Origin: CS1-C013 sp964347265
GTDB lineage: Archaea; Aenigmatarchaeota; Aenigmatarchaeia; Aenigmatarchaeales; Aenigmatarchaeaceae
Length of the DNA: 64,000 bases
Assembly (NCBI GenBank): GCA_964347265.1
Contig: CAYFXV010000003.1
Location: forward strand, 3,419 to 67,418
Direction of reading: 5' to 3'
Below are positions 41,869 through 49,996 of this stretch, in pieces (positions within the stretch are counted from its first letter, which is position 1; each line of letters begins with the position of its first letter). The notes beneath the pieces were generated by a model. The model made no database searches. It was given only the letters and a program-made list of their open reading frames with translations, and was not told the origin of the DNA. The position numbers and the translations under genes were made by a program.

Positions 41869-43323
41869 ATGTTGAATATGTTAAAAGAAAGATTGAAAAA
41901 AATTGGCCCCTGTTTATGGGAATTGCCTAAAGCAGCAAAACCAGGAATGAAAGTTCCAGCTTGGTTATTCCTGTCAGAAAAACTATTAAAAAATGTTGAA
42001 GAAGGAGCAGTTGAACAAGTTGCAAATGTCGCATTTTTACCAGGAATATATAAGCATTCAATAGCTCTTCCAGACATGCATTTCGGATATGGATTTCCTA
42101 TTGGAGGAGTTGCTGCTCTGGATTATGAAAATGGAGGATTATCACCAGGAGGAATTGGCTTTGATATTAACTGTGGTGTAAGATTATTAAGAACTAACTT
42201 GAATGCAGAACAAATTAAATCAAAAACACAAGAATTATTAGAATCTATTTTTAGAAATGTTCCTTCTGGAGTAGGAAGAAGTGGAAAAATTAGATTAAGT
42301 ACATCTCAATTAGATGAAGTTTTGGCTAATGGAGCAAAATGGGCAGTTGAAAATGGTTATGGTTTAGAAAAAGATTTAAATCATTTGGAAGAGAATGGAA
42401 AAATGGAACAAGCAAACCCAGAAAAAGTTTCAATGAACGCAAAAAGAAGAGGGGCTCCCCAGTTAGGTACTCTAGGTGCAGGAAATCATTTTCTAGAAAT
42501 TCAAAAAGTTGATAAAATATTCTTGCCAGAAGTAGCAAGAGTTTTTGGAATAGAAAAAGAAGGACAAGTAACAGTAATGATTCACTCAGGAAGTAGAGGA
42601 TTGGGTCATCAAGTTTGTACTGATTATATAAAATTATTAGAAAGTAGGTTTCGTGACTTATTAAAAAAATTGCCAGATAGAGAATTGGTCTATGCACCTT
42701 CAGGAACAAAAGAATGTGATGATTATTTTTCTGCCATGTCATGTGCTGCTAACTTTGCTTTTACAAACAGACATATGATAATGCATTGGGTAAGAGAAAG
42801 TTTTGTTAAAACTTTAGGAATGAAACTAGATGATATGGGATTAGATTTGATTTATGGTTTGTGTCATAATATTGGAAAAATAGAAGAGCATCAAATAAAT
42901 GGAGAAAAAATAAAAGTTTATATTCATCGTAAAGGAGCTACCAGAGCATTCCCACCTGGTCATTTAGAAATACCAGAAGATTATCGAAACGTAGGACAAC
43001 CTGTTCTGCTTCCAGGCTCTATGGGTTCTGCAAGTTATGTTTTAGTAGGATCCGAAACTGCAAAAGAGACTTTCTATTCTACAGCACATGGAGCTGGAAG
43101 AGTTATGTCAAGACGCGGAGCTTTGAAAAGATTTAGAGGAGAAAAGGTTAAAGCATCGTTAGCTCAAAAAGGAATTTTGGTAAGAGCTGCAAGTTGGAAA
43201 GTTATAGCAGAAGAAGCACCTTCGGTCTATAAAGAAATAGATGAAGTAGCAAAAGTAACAGAAGATTCTGGAATAAGTAAACGTGTTGTAAGATTATTAC
43301 CTTTAGGTGTTGTAAAGGGTTAA
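41869..43323 (+). CDS. rtcB: tRNA-splicing ligase RtcB
   Basis: Joins tRNA exon halves by a 3'-5' GTP-dependent, Mn-dependent route. 484 residues: KKIGPCLWELPKAAKPGMKV, ALPDMHFGYGFPIGGVAA, GIGFDINCGVRLL with the metal Cys, LGTLGAGNHFLEI, HSGSRGLGHQV and the late STAHGAGRVMSR with the guanylated His. ATG 41869 or 41878; the frame further upstream overlaps S26e. No intein. Archease follows convergently, and five intron-bearing tRNAs are in the window. Confidence 0.96.
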   Translation: MLNMLKERLKKIGPCLWELPKAAKPGMKVPAWLFLSEKLLKNVEEGAVEQVANVAFLPGIYKHSIALPDMHFGYGFPIGGVAALDYENGGLSPGGIGFDINCGVRLLRTNLNAEQIKSKTQELLESIFRNVPSGVGRSGKIRLSTSQLDEVLANGAKWAVENGYGLEKDLNHLEENGKMEQANPEKVSMNAKRRGAPQLGTLGAGNHFLEIQKVDKIFLPEVARVFGIEKEGQVTVMIHSGSRGLGHQVCTDYIKLLESRFRDLLKKLPDRELVYAPSGTKECDDYFSAMSCAANFAFTNRHMIMHWVRESFVKTLGMKLDDMGLDLIYGLCHNIGKIEEHQINGEKIKVYIHRKGATRAFPPGHLEIPEDYRNVGQPVLLPGSMGSASYVLVGSETAKETFYSTAHGAGRVMSRRGALKRFRGEKVKASLAQKGILVRAASWKVIAEEAPSVYKEIDEVAKVTEDSGISKRVVRLLPLGVVKG

Positions 43324-43736
43324 ATATCAACTATCACTCTAGCTTTCCATGTATCATTTTTTTCTATTTCCATTTTATGATAAGTAGCAGCCTTCACTTC
43401 TGCTCTAGTTTCATGTTTATCTGGGTTTATTTGTTCTCCCCAACAAGTTGCATCTAATTTGAAATTCTTCTCATCTATTACTACTTCAAATTTAGAAAAG
43501 GCCAGATTTTCTGCACCATAAAAAACCAAAAGCTCATTAAGCCATTCAAACAACAAACCTTTCAAGTCATCTGCTTGTGCCTCAACTTTTCTTTTAACTT
43601 CAGGTTTTATTTGTTTTGTATTTATCATAACTTCAAACATTGCCAAAGCAGAACTAGCAAAAAGTTCATTTAAGTCTTTTCCAGTTGCTTCAAATGCGCT
43701 ATCAGATGTTGTTATATCTAAAAATCTAAATGACAT
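43320..43736 (-). CDS. archease (RtcB cofactor)
   Basis: 138 residues. FRFLDITTSDSAFEATGKDL start, then ALAMFEVMIN, LLFEWLNELLVFYG, TCWGEQINPDKHE and TRAEVKAATYHKMEI close, matching archease over its length. It speeds RtcB guanylation and turnover. The 3' end overlaps rtcB by 4 bases in convergent orientation, so the pair is adjacent but not in one transcript. Confidence 0.93.
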   Translation of the reverse strand: MSFRFLDITTSDSAFEATGKDLNELFASSALAMFEVMINTKQIKPEVKRKVEAQADDLKGLLFEWLNELLVFYGAENLAFSKFEVVIDEKNFKLDATCWGEQINPDKHETRAEVKAATYHKMEIEKNDTWKARVIVDI

Positions 43737-43768
43737 AAGAATAGAATTGTTTTTTTAATTTTTAATAA

Positions 43769-44356
43769 TTACTCAGTCCAGTTTACAATCCAGTGTTCAG
43801 TAACAGTATGATCCGAATCCATTAATACTTCACAGCCAAAAAAAGGCGGGTAACATGAAGAAGATATGCATTCCTCACCATCTTTTGTCCACTTTAAAGT
43901 TCCACTGCCTCTTAATTCATAAGCTAAAACACAAGCAACTGAATTACTATCAACTTCTAAAGAAAAAGGAGCCATTTGTGTTATATTGGATACAATTCCA
44001 TTAATATTGTAATTAACAAAAACTGATAAATTAGAAGGATCAGATTGTATACGTAATGTGTATATTAGTGGCCCCGTTGGAGTAGTTTCTTCACCTCCAC
44101 CACTTCCTCCACTTCCACCTTCTCCGCCTCCTTCACCACCTTCTTCTGGTCCAGCACCCTCAGTTCCAGATGATTCTTGTGGAGACCAAGGAAAGGTAAG
44201 GTTTCCAGGAGTTTCTGTTTCACCTTCTCCATCTTGTTGTTCGGGAGAGATAATGGGAACAGTTTGTGCAGGCAAAGAAGGATATAAAAAGTAAAAAATT
44301 ATTAAATCTACACAAACAAAAAGTATAATAAAAATAATCCAATGTTTCTTTTTCAT
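43769..44356 (-). CDS. membrane-anchored protein with Gly/Glu linker
   Basis: About 195 residues: a basic start and one N-terminal helix (WIIFIILFVCVDLIIFYFLY). Next comes a long disordered linker rich in Glu, Gly, Ser and Pro (about 37-100, GGEGGGEGGSGGSGGG), then a small beta domain with four Cys (VACVLAYELRGSGTLKWTKD, CISSSCYPPFFGC). It is probably anchored with the domain outside. Unknown family. Confidence 0.65.
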   Translation of the reverse strand: MKKKHWIIFIILFVCVDLIIFYFLYPSLPAQTVPIISPEQQDGEGETETPGNLTFPWSPQESSGTEGAGPEEGGEGGGEGGSGGSGGGEETTPTGPLIYTLRIQSDPSNLSVFVNYNINGIVSNITQMAPFSLEVDSNSVACVLAYELRGSGTLKWTKDGEECISSSCYPPFFGCEVLMDSDHTVTEHWIVNWTE

Positions 44357-44395
44357 AATATTCAATTATATTTTCTGGTTATTAAAAGAAATATA

Positions 44396-45427
44396 TTAAT
44401 CAGTTTTTAAAGAATGAGTTTGTAAACGAGGATTTTCTAGAGGAGGGAGTTCTGGTAATTTTAATTCTTCTAATACTCTTTTAGAGCTTATAACAGTTTC
44501 CCTGACTTCGTCTCCAAGACTTAGTCCTAAAACATCTTTTGCGTATGTTTCAAAAACTTTAACTTGACTTGCCAAGTTTCTAGGCAAACCTGTCAAATTT
44601 TGGTATTTGGCTAACTCTTCTTTCAAATCTCTACCAACATCTCCAAGATAAATAAGTGAATTTCTTCCTGTTTCAAAGATATCACGCAAAGGCCATTCTG
44701 AAATCCTCCGTCTAGGTTCGATAATCACAGTTGCTCTTCTTCTCTTCTCTCTAGAGGGAGACATATGGATATGAGTAACTGTCACAGGTACTCGCTTAGT
44801 AAATATCCTTACACTTTCAGAAGTCTTATCAACTTCTACATTTATAGGATTATCAGAATTAGGTGTTGGCACATAACTTTTTCCATAAGGAAAAGTCTCA
44901 ACTATTTTACGTTGTTCTTTTACTTTACTCAAAAATTCGTCCTCTTTGAAAACGTAATCAGGGCGGAAATCAAAATATTTTTGTATTTCTATATCTCTAA
45001 AGAAGGGCTGATCTGAAATTTCTTCTCTAAACCTTTGTTGTAGAGCATTTAACACACTATTTGTAAAAACATTTCTATCTTCTACAAAATTAGCAACTCC
45101 TACTAAATCGAAATCTTTATGACCTTTTTCACCAAAACGAGAATTTGTTTGTGTTAATATTTCTTTGTAAGTTTCTTCATTTAATCTTCTACCCTTTTTT
45201 TTAAGTCCTTCCTTAAGCTTAAAATAATCTGGTACATGACCATAACCGCCATCTCTCGATGGGTTATGCATATCTCCTACGCCAAATATCAAACTGAAAT
45301 TATAATCTTCTCCAACCTCTTGGACAACCTTTACAGCAAAAGGCCAGGTTGAAACTTTTTTTGATTCTATTGATAGTTTATTTCTAAAATCGCTTAATAC
45401 ATTTTTGTGTGAATATCCTCGAAACAT
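44396..45427 (-). CDS. large hypothetical protein
   Basis: About 343 residues with no family I recognise. Soluble, Arg/Lys/Glu-rich. Notable segments: FGVGDMHNPSRDGGYGHVPD, FDLVGVANFVEDR, PVTVTHIHMSPSREKRRRAT. ATG 45427 has GGTGA 7 bases upstream; the TTG at 45466 is less likely. It is divergent from the TrmB gene at 45582, with about 150 bases of shared promoter, so TrmB may control it. HIH could be a metal site. Confidence 0.6.
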   Translation of the reverse strand: MFRGYSHKNVLSDFRNKLSIESKKVSTWPFAVKVVQEVGEDYNFSLIFGVGDMHNPSRDGGYGHVPDYFKLKEGLKKKGRRLNEETYKEILTQTNSRFGEKGHKDFDLVGVANFVEDRNVFTNSVLNALQQRFREEISDQPFFRDIEIQKYFDFRPDYVFKEDEFLSKVKEQRKIVETFPYGKSYVPTPNSDNPINVEVDKTSESVRIFTKRVPVTVTHIHMSPSREKRRRATVIIEPRRRISEWPLRDIFETGRNSLIYLGDVGRDLKEELAKYQNLTGLPRNLASQVKVFETYAKDVLGLSLGDEVRETVISSKRVLEELKLPELPPLENPRLQTHSLKTD

Positions 45428-45581
45428 TTTTTTCACCGAAAATATATTTTGATTAATCCTTCTCAAAGAGTAAAAAATTAGGTATTTTCTATTAGAATGC
45501 TAAACTTTAAATAAGTTTCACAAAAACTATAGTTATTTACTTTAAATAATTAATTGTTTTACGATTAATTTGGTGAAAAAT

Positions 45582-46379
45582 ATGCAGGAAGCCGAAATAG
45601 AAGCATTATTAAAACATTTGGGATTTACAGAATATGAAGCAAAGGCTTATTTAACTTTAATTATTTATGGAACTCTAAATGCTGAAAAGATATCAAGAGT
45701 CGGTAATATACCATTACCACGTGTTTACGATACGATGGGAGGACTAGCAGACCGTGGATTAGTTTTTGTTTCAAAAACAAGACCGCAAGAATTCAAAGTT
45801 GTAAATCCAAAACAACTTCTTAGTCTATTAAAAGAAGATGAAAAGAAAAAAATGGAAAAGAAAATTGAAAAAATTGAAACTATTATGCCACAGCTCCTAC
45901 GTTCAATACCTGCTAAACCAATAAAAGGTGAGGTCGAATCAGAAGAAGTTATAGCCACAGTTAAAAGAAAATTAAACATGGAGAAACTTTGGTTTGATTT
46001 TCTTTCAGAAACAAAATACGAAATCTTAGTATTTGCGGGTGATCTTTCATGGGTAGAGAAAACTTCTACAATTATTAAAAAATCGATTAAGAGAGGTGTT
46101 AAGTACAAAATTTTATGGTGTAGAACTGGAAAAAAGATTATTTCTAGAGTTAAAAAACTAATGAAAATGGATATTGAATTACGTTATGTTGATACAGGTG
46201 ATATAAGAGGAGTAATACTAGATAATAAAAAAATATCTTTAGTTCAAAAAATTGATTCTGAAAGGGATCTTACAACTATTATAATAACCAATAGACTGAT
46301 AACAAACATTTTTAGGAGATACTTCATGCATTTATGGGATAAAGGAATGCCTTTAAAAAAGTTCTTGAAAAAAAGTTAA
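45582..46379 (+). CDS. TrmB-family transcriptional regulator
   Basis: Winged helix: LLKHLGFTEYEAKAYLTLII, NAEKISRVGNIPLPRVYDTM, LADRGLVFVS. A helical linker and PLD-like effector domain follow (about 120-260; WFDFLSETKYEILVFAGDL, GVILDNKKISLVQ). Same architecture as the 37220 gene but clearly diverged. I chose ATG 45582 after GGTGA. Divergent from the unknown 44396 gene. Confidence 0.88.
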   Translation: MQEAEIEALLKHLGFTEYEAKAYLTLIIYGTLNAEKISRVGNIPLPRVYDTMGGLADRGLVFVSKTRPQEFKVVNPKQLLSLLKEDEKKKMEKKIEKIETIMPQLLRSIPAKPIKGEVESEEVIATVKRKLNMEKLWFDFLSETKYEILVFAGDLSWVEKTSTIIKKSIKRGVKYKILWCRTGKKIISRVKKLMKMDIELRYVDTGDIRGVILDNKKISLVQKIDSERDLTTIIITNRLITNIFRRYFMHLWDKGMPLKKFLKKS

Positions 46380-46418
46380 ATAAATTACTAATCGTTCTTT
46401 GTCGAATATATCTATACA

Positions 46419-46450
46419 TTTACTACTGGTAACGAGTAAGTTTATAAAAC
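46419..46450 (+). promoter_or_regulatory. promoter of the TudS-like gene with operator-like element
   Basis: TTTACTACTGGTAACGAGTA (46419-46438) sits directly upstream of the TATA box TTTATAAAAC (46441-46450). TTACT and AGTAA form short inverted arms. TTTACTACTG is shared with 28111-28120. Its position before TATA is unlike the repressor-like sites after TATA. Confidence 0.4.
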
Positions 46451-46483
46451 AAAAAAACAATAATATTATATTGTGGCATTACT

Positions 46484-46990
46484 ATGGAACGCAGTAAAAA
46501 AATTATTTTTGTATCTCATTGTCTTTTAAACCAAAATGCAAGAGCTCTAGGAAGGGAGAAATTTGCTGGATCATTTAAAGACTTGTTAGAGTTATTTGCA
46601 GCATCTGGCGTAGGAATAGTTCAATTACCCTGTCCTCAATTAGATTTTAATGGTGGATTAAATAGAAGAGTAAGTTCAAAATCTTTTTATGAGTCAAATG
46701 GATACAGAAAACAATGTCATAAATTATCTATTAATCTTATAAATCAGATAGAAAATTATCTTAGAAATAATTATCTTGTAGTTGCTATTTTAGGTGTAGA
46801 GCTCTCTGCCACTTGTGCTGTTCACCAGGTAAAAAGCGGTAGAAAGAATGTTCCTGGAAAAGGAATCTTGATAGAAGAAATAGAAATGGAAATGCAAAAA
46901 AAGAATTTTCAAGTCCCGATAATAGGGATTAATATTGATAATATTTACAGTTCTATAGAAAAGGTTCAATCCTTATTAGATTTTTCTTAA
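46484..46990 (+). CDS. TudS-related desulfidase-like protein (CD3072 group, DUF523 superfamily)
   Basis: 168 residues. IIFVSHCLLNQNARALG (Cys13), GVGIVQLPCPQLDFNGGLNR and LGVELSATCAVHQV supply the three cysteines that hold an open-site 4Fe-4S cluster in TudS thiouracil desulfidase. GRKNVPGKGILIEEIE and MQKKNFQVPIIGIN finish the domain. Substrate unknown; removal of sulfur from a thiolated base is an inference from the family. It stands alone and converges with argS. The 59039 gene is a paralogue. Confidence 0.82.
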   Translation: MERSKKIIFVSHCLLNQNARALGREKFAGSFKDLLELFAASGVGIVQLPCPQLDFNGGLNRRVSSKSFYESNGYRKQCHKLSINLINQIENYLRNNYLVVAILGVELSATCAVHQVKSGRKNVPGKGILIEEIEMEMQKKNFQVPIIGINIDNIYSSIEKVQSLLDFS

Positions 46991-46991
46991 T

Positions 46992-48650
46992 TCACATTTT
47001 TTCTAGAATAGGTATGCCTAACAATTTTAGACCAGTTTCTAAAACTGTTTTTACTGCATCTACAAGTTTTAATCTTGCATTCTTTAAATTTTCTTCAGAG
47101 TTTAAAACTGGTAAAGTTTGATAAAATCTATTAAAAGCATCTGACAATTCATACAAATAATTTGCTACATAATGTGGTTTTAATTCTTTCAAAACTTTTT
47201 CTAAAATTTGTGGATATCTTGAAAGTAATTTTAAGATTTCTTTTTCTTTTTCATCTTTTAGATATTTTGAATCAAAATGTTTTATCTTTGCTTTTTTTAA
47301 TATAGAGTTTGCTCTTGCATATGTGTATTGAAGATAGGGGCCTGTATTGCCATCAAATTTTAAAACTTCGTCCCAAACAAATATAACATTTTTTTCAGGA
47401 CTAACTTTTACTACACTATATCTAACAGCTCCAACAGCAACTTTTTTTGCTCTTTTTTCTTTTTCATCTTTAGACAATTTTGGATATCTTTTTTCAATTT
47501 CTTTTAAAGCTTTTTCATAAACTTCTTTAATAAAATCTCTTAATAATACTAGTTCTCCTTTTCTAGTACTCATCTTTCCTGTTGGTAATAAAACAAAAGA
47601 ATAATGAGTAACTTTCGGTGGTTCGTATCCTAAAATTTTAAGAGCTGCTGATAATTGTTTAAAATAAAGTTTATGATCTTCTCCCAAAATAACTATGTTA
47701 AGATCTTTTGCTCTTTTAATTTTGTCTATAGTATATGCTATATCTTTCAAATTATACAAACTTGTTCCGTCCGACCTTAATAAAACAAAGGCAGGAGATT
47801 CCATTGGTATGTCAAAACCTTTTAAATCAAGAACTTTTCTACCATTTTCATCTGTGAATATCTTATCTGTTTTTTCAAGTTTTTCTAAAACCTCATCAGT
47901 CTTTTTATTAATGATATAGTCACTTTCATAATCAAAATAATCATAATTTATACCCAGTTCAGATAATATATCTGCCTGACCTTTAACGCATAAAGAAACT
48001 ATTCTCTTAAACAAATCCATAGTTTCTTTGTGTCCTTTCTCAAATTTTAAAAGGATTTCAAAAACTTTTTTTTCATCTTCAGGATTTTCTTCTACTTTTT
48101 TACTTGTTTTAATATATATTTCCAACAAATCTTCAAACTTTAATTTTTTAATATCTTCACTCATAGCACCATAAACTAAAGTAGCTATTTGTTTTCCAAC
48201 ATCATTAACAAGATAATGAACTTCTGTCTCATAACCTAGAAATTTAATTAACCTAACCAAAGAGTCTCCAATAATAGCGTTTCTTGCTCTACCAACATGT
48301 GGGGAAGCATTGGGATTTATACTTGTATGTTCAATTAAAGCTTTCTTATCTTTTATTGTAAATCCTCCATATTTCTCATCTATAATTTTTAATAATTCCT
48401 GACCAAATTCTTTCCAATCAACATAAAAATTTATATAAGACCTCATAGCCTCTATCTTTTCAATATGTTTTACCTTTAATTTTTTAGCTAATTCTTTAGC
48501 TAATTCTTTAGGGTCTTTTTTTAATCTTTTAGATAGAGAAAAGCAAGGATAAGCAAAATCTCCATATCTTTCTGGTTCTTCTATTTCGTCTATACTTACA
48601 TCTAATGTTTTTGCTATTTCTTGTTTTAAAGATAACCATAGGTTTTGCAT
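46992..48650 (-). CDS. argS: arginyl-tRNA synthetase
   Basis: Class I synthetase charging tRNA-Arg. N-terminal tRNA-binding domain, then the HIGH-type motif SPHVGRARNAIIGDSLVRL, VHYLVNDVGKQ, VILGEDHKLYFKQL, the KMSKS-type KMSTRKGEL and an intact anticodon-binding DALR end (NFDRFYQTL-like NRFYQTLPVL). 552 residues, normal. Promoter is divergent from the pilus locus. Confidence 0.96.
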   Translation of the reverse strand: MQNLWLSLKQEIAKTLDVSIDEIEEPERYGDFAYPCFSLSKRLKKDPKELAKELAKKLKVKHIEKIEAMRSYINFYVDWKEFGQELLKIIDEKYGGFTIKDKKALIEHTSINPNASPHVGRARNAIIGDSLVRLIKFLGYETEVHYLVNDVGKQIATLVYGAMSEDIKKLKFEDLLEIYIKTSKKVEENPEDEKKVFEILLKFEKGHKETMDLFKRIVSLCVKGQADILSELGINYDYFDYESDYIINKKTDEVLEKLEKTDKIFTDENGRKVLDLKGFDIPMESPAFVLLRSDGTSLYNLKDIAYTIDKIKRAKDLNIVILGEDHKLYFKQLSAALKILGYEPPKVTHYSFVLLPTGKMSTRKGELVLLRDFIKEVYEKALKEIEKRYPKLSKDEKEKRAKKVAVGAVRYSVVKVSPEKNVIFVWDEVLKFDGNTGPYLQYTYARANSILKKAKIKHFDSKYLKDEKEKEILKLLSRYPQILEKVLKELKPHYVANYLYELSDAFNRFYQTLPVLNSEENLKNARLKLVDAVKTVLETGLKLLGIPILEKM

Positions 48651-48722
48651 AAAAATCCTATAATATTATTGATTTTAACTAAATAAGTAATCTTTTTCTT
48701 AAAGGTTTAACAATTTTTACCT

Positions 48723-49130
48723 ATGAAAGGACAGACTGGTTTTGAGTACTTAATGATTTTTTCAATAGTTATAGTCTTAGTATTAATTTTAGTAACTTTT
48801 GCTGGACAACTTACTGAAAGAAATAAAGAAGAAATAAGAATATCAAATGCTATGGCAGTAGTAAATGAAATAGTAGACACGGCAAACATAGTGAACACAC
48901 AGGGAAAACCCACGTCTCTGACATTAACATCTGTTTATATTCCCGAAGGAGTAGAATCAATAGATATTACTGGTAAAACTATTTTAATGAAAATTAGAAT
49001 AGGTGGTGGCATAAGTGATATTTTTGCAACATCAAAGGCAAATTTACAAGGTTCTATATCAAGCACTCAAGGAATAAAGAGGATAAAAATAAAAGCAGAG
49101 GATAATTATGTTAACATCACAGAAGTCTGA
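48723..49130 (+). CDS. type IV pilin-like protein, class III signal peptide
   Basis: 135 residues. The start MKGQTGFEYLMIFSIVIVLV has the archaeal class III cleavage site (KG before QTGFEYL) and the hydrophobic helix that packs in the pilus. The beta-rich remainder (LTLTSVYIPEGVESIDITGK) is small. First gene of the pilus locus; probably a minor pilin. The end overlaps the next gene by 23 bases. Confidence 0.85.
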   Translation: MKGQTGFEYLMIFSIVIVLVLILVTFAGQLTERNKEEIRISNAMAVVNEIVDTANIVNTQGKPTSLTLTSVYIPEGVESIDITGKTILMKIRIGGGISDIFATSKANLQGSISSTQGIKRIKIKAEDNYVNITEV

Positions 49131-49518
49131 AGTTTCAATAGAATTTATTAGTTTAGTTGGTTTTATATTAATTATTTTTATTGTTATTTTAATTACTGTT
49201 GGTCTTAAAAACGATGAAATAGCTGAATCAACTGTTTTTTCAGATGCACAAAAAATTGCTAATTTAATAGCAAATGAAATTAATTTTGCAGCTAGTATAG
49301 AAGGCTATTACAGAGAGTTTACACTACCTTCAAAACTTATAGACAATATAGAATATAATGTTTCTATTAATACAAATTTGAGGTTTGTTGAAGTTAAATG
49401 GAATGGTAAAAATGCTGTTTCTCGCATAATTACAGAAAATATTAATGGAGAAGTAAAACCTGGATTGAATAGAATTAGAATTAAAAATGATGAGGGGTTG
49501 GTCTTAATTGAAAGCTGA
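49108..49518 (+). CDS. pilin-like minor protein
   Basis: 136 residues. SQKSEVSIEFISLVGFILII looks like a class III-type region (EVSIEFISL) leading into one helix, then a beta-rich domain. GAGGAT before ATG 49108 lies inside the upstream gene, so translation is coupled. Probable minor pilin; no sequence family recognised beyond this. Confidence 0.7.
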   Translation: MLTSQKSEVSIEFISLVGFILIIFIVILITVGLKNDEIAESTVFSDAQKIANLIANEINFAASIEGYYREFTLPSKLIDNIEYNVSINTNLRFVEVKWNGKNAVSRIITENINGEVKPGLNRIRIKNDEGLVLIES

Positions 49519-49996
49519 ATTATTCTCCTCGGATTTTGTTATGGGATTATTCATATTTTTAATAGGAATAGTTATATTTGAGGTATTTTATAGTAACCTT
49601 TACGCAGAAATAAACGATTATGGGATTCGTGATGACATACAAGCAAAACTTAATAGCATAGCAGATTTTTTGGCAACAAGTACTGGTTATCCAGAATACT
49701 GGGACAATAATACTGTAAAAGTTATAGGACTTTTTAATTCTGGTTTAATAAACTTAACTAAATTTAATGAACTTCAAAAAATAGAATACCACACTGTAAA
49801 AAAAATGATGGGTGCTGGAAGTTATGAAATTTATATTGAAGTTCAAAATGAGACGGGAGACCTTATAAATGATTATAAATATGGTACCAAAGAAGGTGAA
49901 AATGCTAATCAAGTTTTTTATGTAAAAAGATTAGGTTTGATCGATTGGAATGGCAATGTAACAAAGGCTATTTTAAATGTTGGTGTTTGGTTATGA
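49508..49996 (+). CDS. pilin-like minor protein
   Basis: 162 residues from TTG 49508, start KAELFSSDFVMGLFIFLIGIVIF, a short charged head and one helix, then an outside domain. TTG overlaps the upstream gene by 11 bases. The order of overlapping small pilin-like genes is typical of archaeal type IV pilus loci. Confidence 0.68.
   Translation: MKAELFSSDFVMGLFIFLIGIVIFEVFYSNLYAEINDYGIRDDIQAKLNSIADFLATSTGYPEYWDNNTVKVIGLFNSGLINLTKFNELQKIEYHTVKKMMGAGSYEIYIEVQNETGDLINDYKYGTKEGENANQVFYVKRLGLIDWNGNVTKAILNVGVWL

Noticed and set aside
44058..44294. Pro/Ser-rich plus-strand frame
   Set aside because: It is the shadow of the Gly/Glu/Ser linker of the minus-strand membrane-anchored protein.
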